Below are positions 22,850 to 34,553 of a stretch of 37,500 bases of DNA, piece by piece. Source of the stretch: Bigelowiella natans CCMP2755 (taxonomy: Eukaryota; Cercozoa; Chlorarachniophyceae); NCBI GenBank assembly GCA_000320545.1, contig ADNK01001567.1:1-37500 (forward strand), given 5' to 3'. The notes beneath the pieces were generated by a model. The model searched no databases, was not told the origin of the DNA, and worked only from the letters and a program-made list of their open reading frames with translations. The stretch's first letter is position 1. Every line of letters begins with the position of its first letter. Position numbers and translations under genes: made by a program.

Positions 22850-23519
22850 CCTTGAGCTTCCCTGTCCGTCTTCGAGATACAGACATAATGAATTCAGTTA
22901 GAAAATTCCACTTTTATTCCTACGGAGGGGAGTCGGGGGGGGGGTGGTGGGTAGGTAAGTTCCTCTCACCTCCTATCCGAATGGGCGTGAGTGCCTTCCG
23001 GGAGTGGAGTTCAATTTTGAGACTTGGCCAGGTACAAATTGCGAGGAGATGGTAAAAAGCACATAATATTTTACTATGCGACATGCATAAATCGACGTCG
23101 CAATGTGTAATCGCAAACGACACGATAAAGCGCAAAATACGCTGAAAAAAGTCTGCTCTGGCACCTTTCTCCTTGCGGAAGTGAGCGAGTGCTTTGTGGT
23201 ACGGACTCCAAGATTTTTAGGTTCCGGAATACTTCTCGAAGCCACTAGAAAGATTTTGCATTCTTGTTGTTTAAAGTTGTGGCAACATAATTGGATTGTC
23301 GCATTCCAAAATCCATATGTTTCTCTGCACTAAAAGCGATCTAGATTTCGGGATCGAATTCTCGACACGCGTCAGGAAAACAAGGGCTAATCTCCGGAGA
23401 ATCTCCCTCAAATAGAATTAAATGAGAATTGAATAATTTCAGAACTTTCCGGGAAGAACAGAAGACCTTTCTCCTCCTCCTCGGAACAACACAATTCAAG
23501 GTTGAAGGATTAGATCTAC
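22850..23519. other. divergent promoter region
   Basis: This is 670 nt between the starts of clpB (minus) and the dioxygenase-like gene (plus). It has a short G-run near 22936. No coding segment was supported. Confidence 0.5.
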
Positions 23520-24965
23520 ATGAGTGCCTCGAAGCAAGTGCGTGACGCCCGGCAGGGAGGCGAGAGGATACAGAAGCTAAAGAAGGAAGAACACAATCTC
23601 AAGAAGATTGAGCATTGTGGGGAAGGAAAAAATGACGGAAAATCTATCACAGAGGGAAGCAACGCCCGAAAGTCCAGAAGAAAGAATCAGCACCGTCCAA
23701 GCCGTGAAAGTGGTGAAAATGTTGATGAAAAAGTAACAGGAGCCCATAAAAGGAGTCCTCCGATCTCAGGTGACGCAGTGTTTTTAGAAATATAAAACAC
23801 AATCGTCGTTTTGCTACACCGCTTTAGTTTTGGAATTAACGAATTCTTTATTAGAGGAGTTATTGGAGGCGATTAGCTGCGATATAGAAAACGTGGAACA
23901 AGCCCCAAAAATCGTGAAGGAATTCGGAGTTTGCGTGATAAAAAACGTGGCTGATAAAAGCGAGGTTTGTCTTCATAGACGTTATTCCATGGTTATGTTC
24001 CCGTTGCTTGACTCCTCCCAAAACATTGAAAACAGGTAGCCGAAGCTGTTTCACTTTTTTGGAAGTGGATTCGATCAACAGGCTTACCCATAAACAAAGA
24101 TGATGCTGGAACGATGGCCAATTCACATTGGAAGAAGCTAGGATTTGCAAGAACTGGGGTGATGACCAGATATCACGTGGGACAGAGCGACTTTCTCTGG
24201 TACTGCCGCCAGCTCCCAGGGGTCCAAAAGCTTTTTTCAGAGCTATGGGGCACAGACGAACTCATTACGAGCTTTGATGGGTGCGGCGCGATGCGCAACC
24301 CTTTCTTCCAGACACCTAGTGGCAAAGGAAGGGAAGACTGGTGTACATCTGGCGGGTGGTATCATCTAGATCAGAACGGGTTGGCAGATCCCGGCTTCGA
24401 GCTTTGGCAGGGCCTGCTAAACCTCTTTCCTGCGACTCCTCTAACGGGGAGCACGGTGGTTGTACCGCAGTCGCACCGACAGCAGTTCACGAAAATCTTT
24501 CGGAATCGATATCACCGGAAAAGCACGCGGGCCTTTGTCATGTTAAATAAGCCCGGGGACTACGAGGCTTACTGCGCCACAAACTGCCAGTTACGACTGG
24601 ATCCTGGAGACTTCGTGATATGGGACTCAAGAACGGTGCATTGTAGCCAGGGTATGGACAGAAGGTACCTCGACGCCGACACCCTTAAAGAGAACGCAAC
24701 GGATTTAGATCGGAAAATATTTGACTCCTCCGAGCCTCTCTCTCGCTTAGTGGCCTACGTGTGTATGGTGCCGAAGAAGCGGTTGTGTGATCATGACAAA
24801 TGCTCTGCTCTCCGAATTGAAGCAGTGAAGGAGGGTTTGACGCTATCGCATCATCCAATAGTCCGGAAATTAGCCATTCGCTCGAGGGAGGCCATGGCGT
24901 CGAAAAGCACACACCGGTACAAACCCCCGAAAGGAACCTCAAAAGCCTGGGACCTTGTTTCGTGA
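23520..24965 (+). CDS. phytanoyl-CoA dioxygenase-like (PhyH) Fe(II)/2-oxoglutarate oxygenase
   Basis: A predicted 438-residue protein in three exons, 23520-23769, 23828-23964 and 24036-24965, with two short introns and matching phases. The first 80 residues are hydrophilic and Lys/Arg/Glu-rich (KKEEHNLKKIEH, RKSRRKNQ), probably disordered and perhaps nuclear. The oxygenase fold follows: the iron-binding H-x-D lies in GGWYHLDQNGL, and a distal His in FVIWDSRTVHCSQG. Between them is STVVVPQSHRQQF, typical of PhyH proteins. The substrate cannot be inferred; algal genomes encode many divergent PhyH proteins. The C-terminal tail is basic. An AATAAA at 25069-25074, about 104 nt after the stop, is a plausible poly(A) signal. 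Confidence 0.9.
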
Positions 24966-26129
24966 TCAACGTCGAGACGATCAACTCAACACAGGGACGG
25001 AAATTGCATTTCTTTATAGCAACAACCGCACGCGATGTAGCTAGCGATAAATCGCAGTCAGTCTAAACAATAAAGAAAAATAATTTTAGCAAAATAAAAA
25101 AAGAATATCTGTTTGAAGATTAAGCCTAAGATATATCAACTTGTCATGTGAAATAGAAAAATATCATTTGAACAGTATTTCAACCCTTTATTCACCTTAT
25201 TGTTGCCCCAGCTGCTGTTCAATGCATCAAGTGATTCGAGTTCAATGCTTCATAAAAACTTTCATTCTCCATATTGTCTACAGATGTGCATGCATGCTCG
25301 TGTGTGTGTATTTGCAAGCGCAATGTCTTTGTGGCGCCGTCATATCGCACGATGAGGCATCGATTGATAGATAACCAAGATGGGCAACTGTCTTTATATG
25401 CTGATTGCCATGCATGAAAATCTAAAAATGTAAGTTATTTTCATCACTACCATTCAGCTATAGCTAAAGTTATCACAAGGCTATCAATCATCATAGCAGC
25501 AATAACACATTACATTTTGATAGCATAACAACTTGCATGGGTAGATCATTAATATCGAGTCTATCCCTTGTTCAATATAGCGAAATGGCTTTTATTTTTG
25601 CATGCACTCCGCTTATATTGGAATAATTTTCCGTTGCTCTCCAACATATCTCCTTCATACAACTGCTGCATGGGTTGTCTTTGCTGCACATACCAGTGCT
25701 ATTTTCTCAGCGCGTCCTTATAATATATCCTCACAACCTGCAATGAATAAAAATTTCAACACAAATTAAAGATCTAAAACTTACTTTTGATAAAAATCAA
25801 ATATATCCGACAAAAGAAGCTTTCATGCCTATGTTTAAATAATTCCTTTCTGCTGATGCATAGAATCTCAGTACCAGCAATTCGTTCACGTACTCTTGAT
25901 AAAGATAAGATGCATGCGATGAGTTGGAGAGGATCAGAAACACATAGTACCAGTACCAGTGGTTCAGTTTCCTCGAAGACCATCCTCTGAATTAGCTTCA
26001 TCTAATGGAAAGAGTGGATGCGGTAGAAGTGATAGTAGCATAGTAGTTATGGAAAGAGAGAGAGAGAGAGGGGGGGGGGGGGGGGGGGGGGATGAGGGGG
26101 AGAGTGAGGTAGAGAAACATTGGCTCATT
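24966..26129. other. convergent intergenic spacer
   Basis: The spacer between the dioxygenase-like gene (plus) and the EF-hand gene (minus). It contains GCATGC words near 25288 and 25410. A (GA)n tract followed by about 21 G lies at 26054-26091. A 75-codon minus frame at 25774-26001 has no recognisable motif and no supported link to the EF-hand gene. Confidence 0.55.
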
Positions 26130-26286
26130 TCATCCATCAAACGTCAATTTTAGCTTCTTTATTGTTACCGAGTCATCTCCGCATCTCTTAGATATAACTT
26201 CGGCAAAGGATACGATGAATTCTTCTTTATCTAGGCATTCGTTCTTGATATTTTGTAGAGTATTAGATAGATAGATAGATAGATAG

Positions 26287-26329
<43 letters not shown>

Positions 26330-26675
26330 TGACGCTCAATGCGTATAAGAAGCGAATATAATGATTAATGCACAAGAAGGAAACTCAAGTATGATACATT
26401 GAAATTATATACACATATGTGTATTCGTCGCCTAACCCCATCGTTATCCATCTCCTCAAATAGCTTCTGCATATTCTTTTTTTTGCAGAGTGCAGCAAAA
26501 TAAGCTTTCATCCTCCTCATGCACGCCTTTCTGACGACCTTTAATCATCAAGATTTTATTATAAATGTTACACTCACTAGCTTAGGTATGTGTGATGCAT
26601 ATCCCGTGTTTTTCCCACCCCCCCCCCCCCCCCCCCTCCCCCCTTTCTCTCCTTCTCTTTCTCTCTCTCTCTCTA

Positions 26676-26752
<77 letters not shown>

Positions 26753-29070
26753 AAGTTTCTGTGGAAAAGCCTATTCCTGCTGCACCTTTCGAATCCTGGC
26801 GAGGCGTGTGCTTGCTCGCAAATTGCTATACTTTCGGTCCTTCGCTGTTGTTTGCCATCCGATTGTATTTTAATGTAAATTGATATCAAACCTTCACCAT
26901 AAATTTGATCTTCAGAGTTAGGCCTTTCTCAACCTATGAGACGCTGCATTCTTCGTTTCTCGATAACCCCAGCATATACAGGGACAGCGCGCTTGAAATA
27001 GTCCTGAAAACAACAATAGCAATAGGGATTATATAATAAACAGTTTAAAATATTTGTTGCTGCGTAGCATTCCAGCGAGAGACTTCCCGCTAGATTGAAA
27101 GCCAACAAGATGCAGCAGGTACTTGACTTCAAAGCAGTCTAGACATTTATCAAATCCCCACCTCTAGAATCATACCATCAGGACTTTCTATGATAACTTT
27201 CTTAAGCTGCATTTTACTCACCCGCATGAGCGAGAAGAGCTCTTTCTTCAACCGAGGAATGGAATGGTGAGTCGTGCGTTAAACAACAAATGAGTCTATG
27301 TTACTTATGACTGTATGATGCACGATGTCAAATAGCATGATGATGATAGTTAAAGGAAAATAGCGTGAATAGCATATCGGTGTGTTTGGTTCTGAGGCTT
27401 GAATATCCTCAATTTTGCTTTCGATCTTTAATTATAGAGGTGGGGCATTTCTTTCCAAACTTGGTACCTTGTCTAAGATGCCGTTACCGTCAATATCGTA
27501 TTCATCCCATATCATCTCTATTTTAAGAAATCTGTTAGGACACAACTTCCGTTTCACGCCATGTTCGGCTGAAAGTATCTTATGTTCTTGTCCTAGCAAG
27601 TGAGCTGGTGTGTTTAGCTTACGGAGTCTTGCTCGGAGTTGTCTTTTCTGATTGTTTAATATAAAATGAATTGCGATTGGTATCAATCTTTAGGTCTAAG
27701 ATGATTCCAATCAATAACGGCATCTTGGCATTTGTGAGTGTTAAATATTTGCTTTACATATTCTGTTTCCAGGGACAGAGACTCCTTCTCAATCTCCTCG
27801 TCAACCTGATCTATTAGCTTCCTGGAGAAGTAACAACAGCAGAGCGAAGTGACAGGCTATTAGTATTAATTCCAACGATTCTTGGATGTAAATGATTTAT
27901 GATCTCTCTGTTTAGCAATTTTTATCATCGAAATCATTGGTCGTCTTTGAACTGCAATCTAGTGCTATTTGACAGGTCGCAGCTTAACAGTATTTTTCAT
28001 TCTATTTTGTTGTTTTCGAAGTTTTTAATAAAGTTTTAAAAATGGGTTATGTCGCACTCGTCCCCCTCTCCATAATCTACTCGCTGGTATGCTTCGTCCA
28101 TACGTCTCTGACAGTATATCAAAATAGGAGAAGATGGAATGTAAATGATGAGCGAGATCTATCTAGCGGCTACTTTCCATTCGCGAGCTTTGTCTTTCTT
28201 CAACTTATCATATTCGGTTTTAAGAAGCATTTTCACCTATTTGACACACAGAAGTGGAAACAAGAGATGTTGCGAAGGGCCGGGAATGGGAGAGAGGAAA
28301 AAGACCGAAAAAGATTGTACTTTTTCTCATTGGAAAAAGGAAATAAACAAAAGGAAAAAGAGACAGCAATCTCGACTTGGATTTGGCAGATTTGGCATTT
28401 CCGCGGTAGAGATAGATGATTGGTTGATCGGAGTTTACTTACCGCCTTTTTGTCTTGGGTTCCATCGCCATTAACCTTACTGCCAGGGTGCAACGAGAGA
28501 ATAGTAGGATCCGACATCATTGGGTCTCCGTTTTCATCTCTATGGATAGATGAAGCTCCACATCCTTTCGCAATCAATTTAAGAGGATCAATATAATTAC
28601 CAAATAGTTATGGATGCTAACACGATTACTGAAACCAATTTGTTGGTATCTTTTGATCACTCACCCATGTTCAAAAGTCTTGTCTTGGTAGTTCAATATT
28701 CTCTTTTTCAGTAAATTTTTGAGACCGTTTGCACCTCTTTCTGAACAATAGCAGCCAAGAACGTTTCTTGTTGGTCAATGCACGACTGTTAACTAATGAC
28801 GACGATCGAAAAAAATAGCGGCGCAAACAAAACTGTAAGAAAGAATCGCCTCTTACAAAGTCTTTTTAGTCTGTTGCTCGGACGTCGCGTTCAACAGGTG
28901 GTTCTACAATGCGCCTAAATATCAAAGCAGTCCCATTTGGACAATGAGAGCACTATCCCGAGTCAATAGAGAGGTTTCAAACTCGAAGCGAAATTGGCGG
29001 AGGGCAGAGGGCGGGGAGGAGGGAACTGTTCGTTGTTCTTCGGACGGGGAGGAGGAAAAGAGATAGCCAT
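26130..29070 (-). CDS. two-EF-hand calcium-binding protein, unknown family
   Basis: A predicted 295-residue protein in 12 small exons, high to low: 28983-29070 (tentative), 28665-28740, 28443-28539, 28174-28236, 28081-28107, 27758-27817, 27468-27647, 27222-27245, 26934-27003, 26786-26844, 26437-26466 and 26130-26243; phases agree. The N-terminus is Pro-rich. The middle is a long charged helix region (YDKLKKDKAREWK, QVDEEIEKESLSLETEY, KRQLRARLRKLN). EF-hand 1 has a canonical loop, DIDGNGILDKKE, split across an intron. EF-hand 2 has loop DNDGNECLDKEE, also intron-split, with Glu instead of Gly at loop position 6. A basic linker (IEKRRMQRLIAKDRKY) lies between them. I do not recognise the family. 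Exon 1 is chosen because its phase and ATG fit, but it is weakly supported. Confidence 0.75.
26264..26328. repeat. (GATA)n(GA)n compound microsatellite
   Basis: A tract in the last intron of the EF-hand gene, reading (TC)n(TATC)n on the coding strand ahead of the final acceptor. Confidence 0.95.
26617..26752. repeat. poly(C), (CT)n and (GT)n compound tract
   Basis: C18 or so, then about 65 nt of CT, then GT to 26752, filling most of the EF-hand intron between 26466 and 26786. Confidence 0.95.
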
Positions 29071-29255
29071 CAAATCTTCTTTCTCATCCGAAATCGGAAA
29101 TATTATTAGAAATTTCCTGAATTTCCCTTGTCGTTTTGTTAAAACGTAGGGGATTTATCAAAATATCTGATGAAAACCAGGAGCACGGTTTGCCAGCAGG
29201 CCGCGTGTTTGGCCAGAAACGGTCTGCACGCGTCAAAAACCGATCCGGGACAGAT
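29071..29255. other. short divergent promoter
   Basis: Only 185 nt separate the proposed starts of the EF-hand gene (minus) and the DUF3605-like gene (plus), so the two probably share a bidirectional promoter. Confidence 0.45.
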
Positions 29256-29996
29256 ATGACGCCGGCCTCCTCCGCCCTCCTCCTGGCGCTGTGTTTCGCT
29301 TTCCTGCCAGGGGGGGCGCCATCATCCCTTGGCGTCAGTTGGGCTGGGAGGGTGCGTAGGGTCAAAGTTTGTAATCGGGTGATGGCTATCCGCGGGAGGT
29401 GGAGGCTCCGCCATTGTGGGGGAGAAAGAAGAAGAACGCTGCATAAAACTCACAATGGCCACCGTGTGTTTTCGATTGCTGATGACATCGAAAGAAAGGC
29501 GCAAGTCGAGCAGGGACCGTTCGAGGTTAGTGATTGAATTTTGAAGGAATTCTAAGATACAAAATTAGTGAAGTGTTACCCTGTAATTTGTATTGTTTTT
29601 GGTGCCTGTTTGTTCCAGAGATATCCGTCCGGTCTTTCGTTTGAGATCGCAGTCAACCTTGTTCAAGTATAGAAGAACAATACCGTTTCTCACCCTCTTT
29701 GCATCTAACCATTCCTCTCTATACGTGATTAAATTAATGTAGAACACATAATGGTAGTGTATACACATGCATATAATATGTATTTGTGTGCAACCCAAAG
29801 CGGCACAATATCTCAAGCTCATATAGTAGCGGGAGGCTGTCGTTGAATCCTGTTTTTGTGTTGGATGTGCGCTCATATTTGAACACTCGTAGAGAGGGCT
29901 TCAAGACTCCGAATGGCTGGGTTGCATTCATCGGCATCCAGACGTGAATCGCCACTTCAGAGAAAAGTCAGCAAGCGACTCAAAATACTGTCTCTG

Positions 29997-30041
<45 letters not shown>

Positions 30042-31547
30042 ATGATTCATAGAACACACATATACATTCTAGTTGTAACTTGTATATGCACATTTAGAGT
30101 AATCGCAACCGTCGTCGTTTTCATCATTATTATCATCAGCATCGGTGCCTATCCCCGCGTTAACATCAAGTGAGACATGTTGTTTTGTAGATGTCTACGA
30201 CTTGATTCAAAGGGGATTACAAATGAGGACGACTGCCGAAGAATGTGCGTACGACTTCAACATATTTTACAACTCCAAAGCATGTTTATCAAAAGCTAAC
30301 GATCCTTTTCCTTCCGCTTCTTTTAAATGAACGTAATTGCGAATGTCCTGTCTATATTTTGGCTACTGGAATAGATAAGCAAGCGGTGCCTTTGGTGCTT
30401 GTGGCAAATATATTCGTTTCTGCCACAGTGTGCTGCCATGCTGCAGTTCCAAAGATTACATGTCTATGGTCAGGTATATGACTAAGGAAAATGAGGTCAT
30501 CTTGACATCGAATGACGGCGATGACTCCTCCGCAGGCGCTTTGTCATTGGTACTTCAACAGGCTGGAGATAGATATGACCCTCGCCGAATCTATGATTAG
30601 CTATACGATGTTAAGATGGTACAAAGGAAGCTCCTTTACCATCGTATTCAACGTTTCCCTTCTTTGCCTCCTCTCACTCGCCAACCGCCCCCATCTCATC
30701 AGTACGTGTCGTCCAATGAGTTCCCGTACCATTGGGAGGAAGGTTTGAGGCATTTGCTTATATGGACTGATGACGAGGTAGTAGTGCCTCTCCCACTAGC
30801 TCCTTATCACGTCATTCGATAGGATGATACTTGCACCCACGCTGCTATTTGATTAAACAAACGCACACGCGCAATAAAACATGATATACTTATACACATG
30901 CACGCGTGCGCACACACAAACACAAACACAAACACACACACGCACACACACACAGAAATACACAAATATAGTATACGCTTTATCAATTCAGAAAAGTATA
31001 GGAATCAACGAATTCTGTCAGGTGAGAAATCCGACAATATCAGAGACTCTGACGTTAAACGAAGGGGTGCCCTCCACGCCTGAGCATGCATGTAGAGTTA
31101 TTCTGCAGCACCTCTCCCCCAGTGAAGTAATTAACATGTCGTTGCTACTATTTGTGCTAATCTCAAATCAATAAGGCCGCTGTCTCCAAGTTTCCAACTG
31201 GATATGAGATGGTTGGACAAATGCACTTTCTCCCATACTCCCCTCTTATGCTCACTCTCACCCACCCTCCCGATTGAATGCAGGGATCAGTCCTTTCGTC
31301 ATGGTTGCTCTTGTGCTGATACAAGCCAATGTGGCATTTCTCTTAGGTCTTATGGGTCAACGACATGTCGATGCGCTCGATTCCTGGTCAATCAATCAAT
31401 CCACCATCATCCTCGTCTTTCATTATCCCAAGTTCGGCTTATTTCCGCCATCTCGTACACCAATAAGTCGTCCACTTTGCTATCGTTGCTATCACCGACT
31501 GAATAGATGCTGCAAACGCTATGGCTGCTTTGATATGTTCGGACTAG
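29256..31547 (+). CDS. possibly targeted DUF3605-like protein
   Basis: Tentative 322-residue model: exons 29256-29525, 29619-29666, 29801-29943, 30191-30248, 30429-30473, 30536-30643, 30703-30777, 31022-31126, 31176-31211, 31347-31386 and 31507-31547, all phases consistent. The start (MTPASSALLLALCFAFLP) is a signal-peptide-like leader, followed by an Arg-rich stretch (GRVRRVKVCNRVMAIRGRWR), as in bipartite plastid leaders. The most conserved-looking part is SSNEFPYHWEEGLRHLLIW, which resembles the NDWPY...i.HlvvW core of DUF3605. WVNDMSMRSIPDA resembles its NP..L.SI stretch. The function is unknown. The 3' end is ambiguous: an alternative last exon, 31433-31506, is also in phase. A further well-formed exon-like frame at 31788-31907 could belong to another isoform. 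Confidence 0.5.
30002..30038. repeat. (TA)n microsatellite
   Basis: An intronic tract in the DUF3605-like gene. Confidence 0.95.
30908..30954. repeat. (CA)n-rich tract
   Basis: An imperfect CA tract in the intron before exon 31022-31126. Confidence 0.9.
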
Positions 31548-31637
31548 GGATTTTGCACGCACATTTACTGCTGAAACCTTACAGCAATGAGCCGGTAAGA
31601 TTATGTGCTACGTCTTATCATATTTGGGTGCAATTAT

Positions 31638-31672
<35 letters not shown>

Positions 31673-32113
31673 TCTCTTTCTCTCTTTCTCTTTACGTACC
31701 TATAGCATGGTTCTCTCTCTTTCTCTCTTTCTCTCTTTCTCTCTACGTACCCATATCACGGTTGTAATTGTTTTTGGTCAGGGCACTGGAAGCAACGGCG
31801 TTGATAGTAACCTAGAAAGCATGCAAACCAGGGTTGGGCAGGACACAATAAGTGACATGCGCCAAAGTAGTAGTAGGATAATTGCAGCCTCATACATGAC
31901 GACCTAGGTAGATTATTGGAGAGTTCATAGGGATTGTTCTTGTGGTGTGTATACGTGGAGTGCATTGCAATAGCTGGTAGGGAATGGTCAGCCATCTTGT
32001 TGGTGCATGCAATGCAAAGAAAAGAGAATATTGATTGCCGCGTACTCAATATGTGTGTTTTATGCGCTGTTACATACTAATATAATGTATGCATTTATCA
32101 CCGAATGATGTAT

Positions 32114-32149
<36 letters not shown>

Positions 32150-32644
32150 GCATATCTAGATATAATCGTTCAAGTTTAGTGCATGTCTAGATGTGTGTAT
32201 ATAGGCGCACTCACGTACATGTAGATATGTGATGCACATATACAGAGTTTGTTTAGCTGTAATCAGTACGCGTTACATTACATCTCGCATGCTGGCATGC
32301 GCCACAAAGTTATCAGTGTCGGGCACGTAATACTTATCAAGAGATCTACATCACGTACATGCCTAGCACTTATTAGTTAATCAGTTGCACTGTGCGTGCG
32401 TTAGCCGTGTGTTAAAAAGTGCGATGCAACGTACGTGACGAGCGCTGACTGTGCTTTGCATTGATGCTAGTACAAGAACAACAGCGATATGTGCGTCCCA
32501 GCGACATCAAATATAGATTTTGGCAATGTTACTTTAAATAATTGTGGAATGAGCTCTTACAATTGAAACTGCTTTGCATGCAGGTGCTGCGACTTCCAAT
32601 ATACAAATTTAAAATTCAATACTTGAACCCCGTAGCACATTCCA
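31548..32644. other. convergent intergenic spacer, palindrome-rich, with (CT)n and (GT)n
   Basis: The spacer between the DUF3605-like gene (plus) and the PTRHD1-like gene (minus). CT-rich tracts lie at about 31640-31745 and (GT)n at 32113-32148. From 32150 to 32480 the sequence is full of CTAG, ACGT, GCATGC and CATG words. The frame 31788-31907 has a good acceptor (TTTTGGTCAG) and a stop; it may be a 3' exon of an alternative transcript. Confidence 0.55.
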
Positions 32645-34425
32645 TTACCGAAACAGCTTCAATTGTCGAAGATGCGGTTGGACTAGTTTCCTTCGCATCG
32701 GCCTTACTGCAAGGCATGTCGGAATCTTCTCTGGCTCCTCCACCTGCGATAGAACGAGAAAAGGGCAATGGCGCCACAAGAAGAGTGAGGTCGCAGAAAA
32801 TTATTGGTTATTTAAACGGTCGGCTGGAGTAGTTTTAATGGCAAATAAAATGTCAACCCATAGGTGATGAGGTATCTCTTCATCTTCTAACAACTTTGCT
32901 ATACTCTTCAATTCCTCTTCAGAGCTTGCAGCCAAGGTAACCTATCAGAATGCGGCTTAGAAGACGGATCGCATGTACGCTGCCTAGACCGTGTGAGATT
33001 CATTACAAGGACGACGACCGTGTGCATTTGTTGAGGATTTTCTGGCGAAGTGTATTCTTTGACATCAGGATCATCCGACCCACGTGCGATAGCTGCAATC
33101 GATGCTGATAATGCATTCATAAATGTGTATTTCATTTTCAGATTATTACCAACGCCCGCATACAGTACGGCTTCAAATCAATTCGCGGAGACCGCATGGC
33201 TTACCATGGCATGCATTGGAGATGACGCTGCCCCACGACCACCGCAATGGCTTCTAGTGTATCGTTTTCATGTAGGAAAGTCAAATTATCTTGATTGCAA
33301 GAGGATGATGACTTCGAACAGACCTTGGTGAGGTCTTTTCTTATCACAATGTACTGCACGATAACATCCTCCTTTTCTCTCTTTTTGCCGTCTTCATCTG
33401 CCGATGCGCCCTTGCCATTGTCTTTTTTTACCAATGAAGACGGCGCTTGCAAGGGCGCTGAAAATTAGTTATATAGTAGGAGCAGTAGACTATGTTCTTT
33501 GATGTCCGTGGTATTCATGAAGAGCAAGGAGGAGAATGGCATTTTGTGTAGTTCCACTGTCTAACTTTAATCAGTAAATCAACAACCCTCACTCCCAGAA
33601 ACCGCCTGGCGCAACTCAGGTTCATTCGAAGTTGTAATGGCCACGCGCGACGTCATTAAGTTCGGAAGGAGGAGCCGGGTGATGGCCTTCGACAACCTAA
33701 ATCTAAATTCTTCATTCTGAAAATTTTCAAGGGATCAAAAATGGCATTCTTCTTTGGTATGCGACAAGATGTCATGAGAATAACGCGTAACAAAACCTCC
33801 TACAGCCGGAGCCGTCAGAATTTCATTTTGTCAAAAATGCCTAAAATGCTTTTCTAAGGATCTGTATGAGTTCTGGAGACTCTCTTGAGAGGTATCTTTC
33901 AAAAAAAGCGAATCTTTTCCCGCAAAAATAAATTGCCTTTGTTTTGGATGAAATTGTTGGAAAATGTGTTGTCTTACCATTTGAATCCCCCTAGAGATTG
34001 GAGCACGAAATGGCTGCCAAAAGCCGGCACTCTCTTGAGCCTTGAAGTGCCGCTCATACAAAACTCCAACTGCAAAAATGTGGAGGGGTCTGGGCTCGGG
34101 AATTTCCCATTGCCCTGGATGTAATAAACTTATACCTTATCACAGGTAAATCTTTGTGTTGGTAGGATAAGTGAGTGTGTGCGTGCATGCTCGGTTCAGG
34201 CCTCTGTTGATGTAGCATTGACCCCGTACACACATTTTGTTCCTCACCAATAGCAGTCTTTCCCAACTTGTAAATTAATAATGAACGTCTATCAAATGAA
34301 GGATGAATCAGCATCTTGACCAAGAATGCCCCAACTTCGAGCGCCCTGCTAAGAAAGCAAGAAGAGAGCAACGTCACCAGCCAGGTATTCTTAAGTACTA
34401 GCAAAAACCACAGCACCATCAACAT
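32645..34425 (-). CDS. PTRHD1-like (peptidyl-tRNA hydrolase II family) protein with N-terminal extension
   Basis: A predicted 287-residue protein. Exons, high to low: 34248-34425, 33978-34069, 33587-33716, 33324-33457, 33205-33253, 32990-33104, 32858-32924 and 32645-32743; all phases agree. The last five exons encode a PTRHD1-type domain: DVIVQYIVIRKDLTK, LRWSWGSVISNACHASIAA, HTVVVL, SEEELKSIAKLLEDEE, HHLWVEEPEKIPTCLAVRP and a C-terminus ending LKLFR, matching the human protein segment by segment. The family is related to bacterial-type-independent Pth2; catalytic activity of PTRHD1 proteins is not well established. The upstream exons add a hydrophobic start (MLMVLWFLLVLKNTWLV) and about 90 residues without a recognisable domain. 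ATG 33656 could start a shorter form with only the conserved domain. Confidence 0.8.
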
Positions 34426-34553
34426 TGTTGAAGCCTTAGAACACGAACACAACTGGCCACCTTCATCTTAAAAAAAAATTACTGCAATTTTTTCACCATC
34501 GTCTCTCTTTGGAACGAAAAGGCGGTCGTCAAAGGAAGCGCAGCTCGAAGCAG
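34426..34553. promoter_or_regulatory. very short divergent promoter
   Basis: 128 nt separate the proposed starts of the PTRHD1-like gene (minus) and the RarA/WRNIP1-like gene (plus). Both promoters must lie here if the long PTRHD1 model is right; otherwise the spacer is about 900 nt. Confidence 0.4.

Noticed and set aside
31274-31639. Plus-strand frame with an apparent membrane helix (FVMVALVLIQANVAFLLG)
   Set aside because: The hydrophobic part is the pyrimidine-rich end of an intron ahead of the acceptor at 31346; it does not join in phase to neighbouring exons.
32542-32832. Plus-strand 96-codon frame with a good acceptor
   Set aside because: It is antisense to the last exon of the PTRHD1-like gene, which matches the family C-terminus well.
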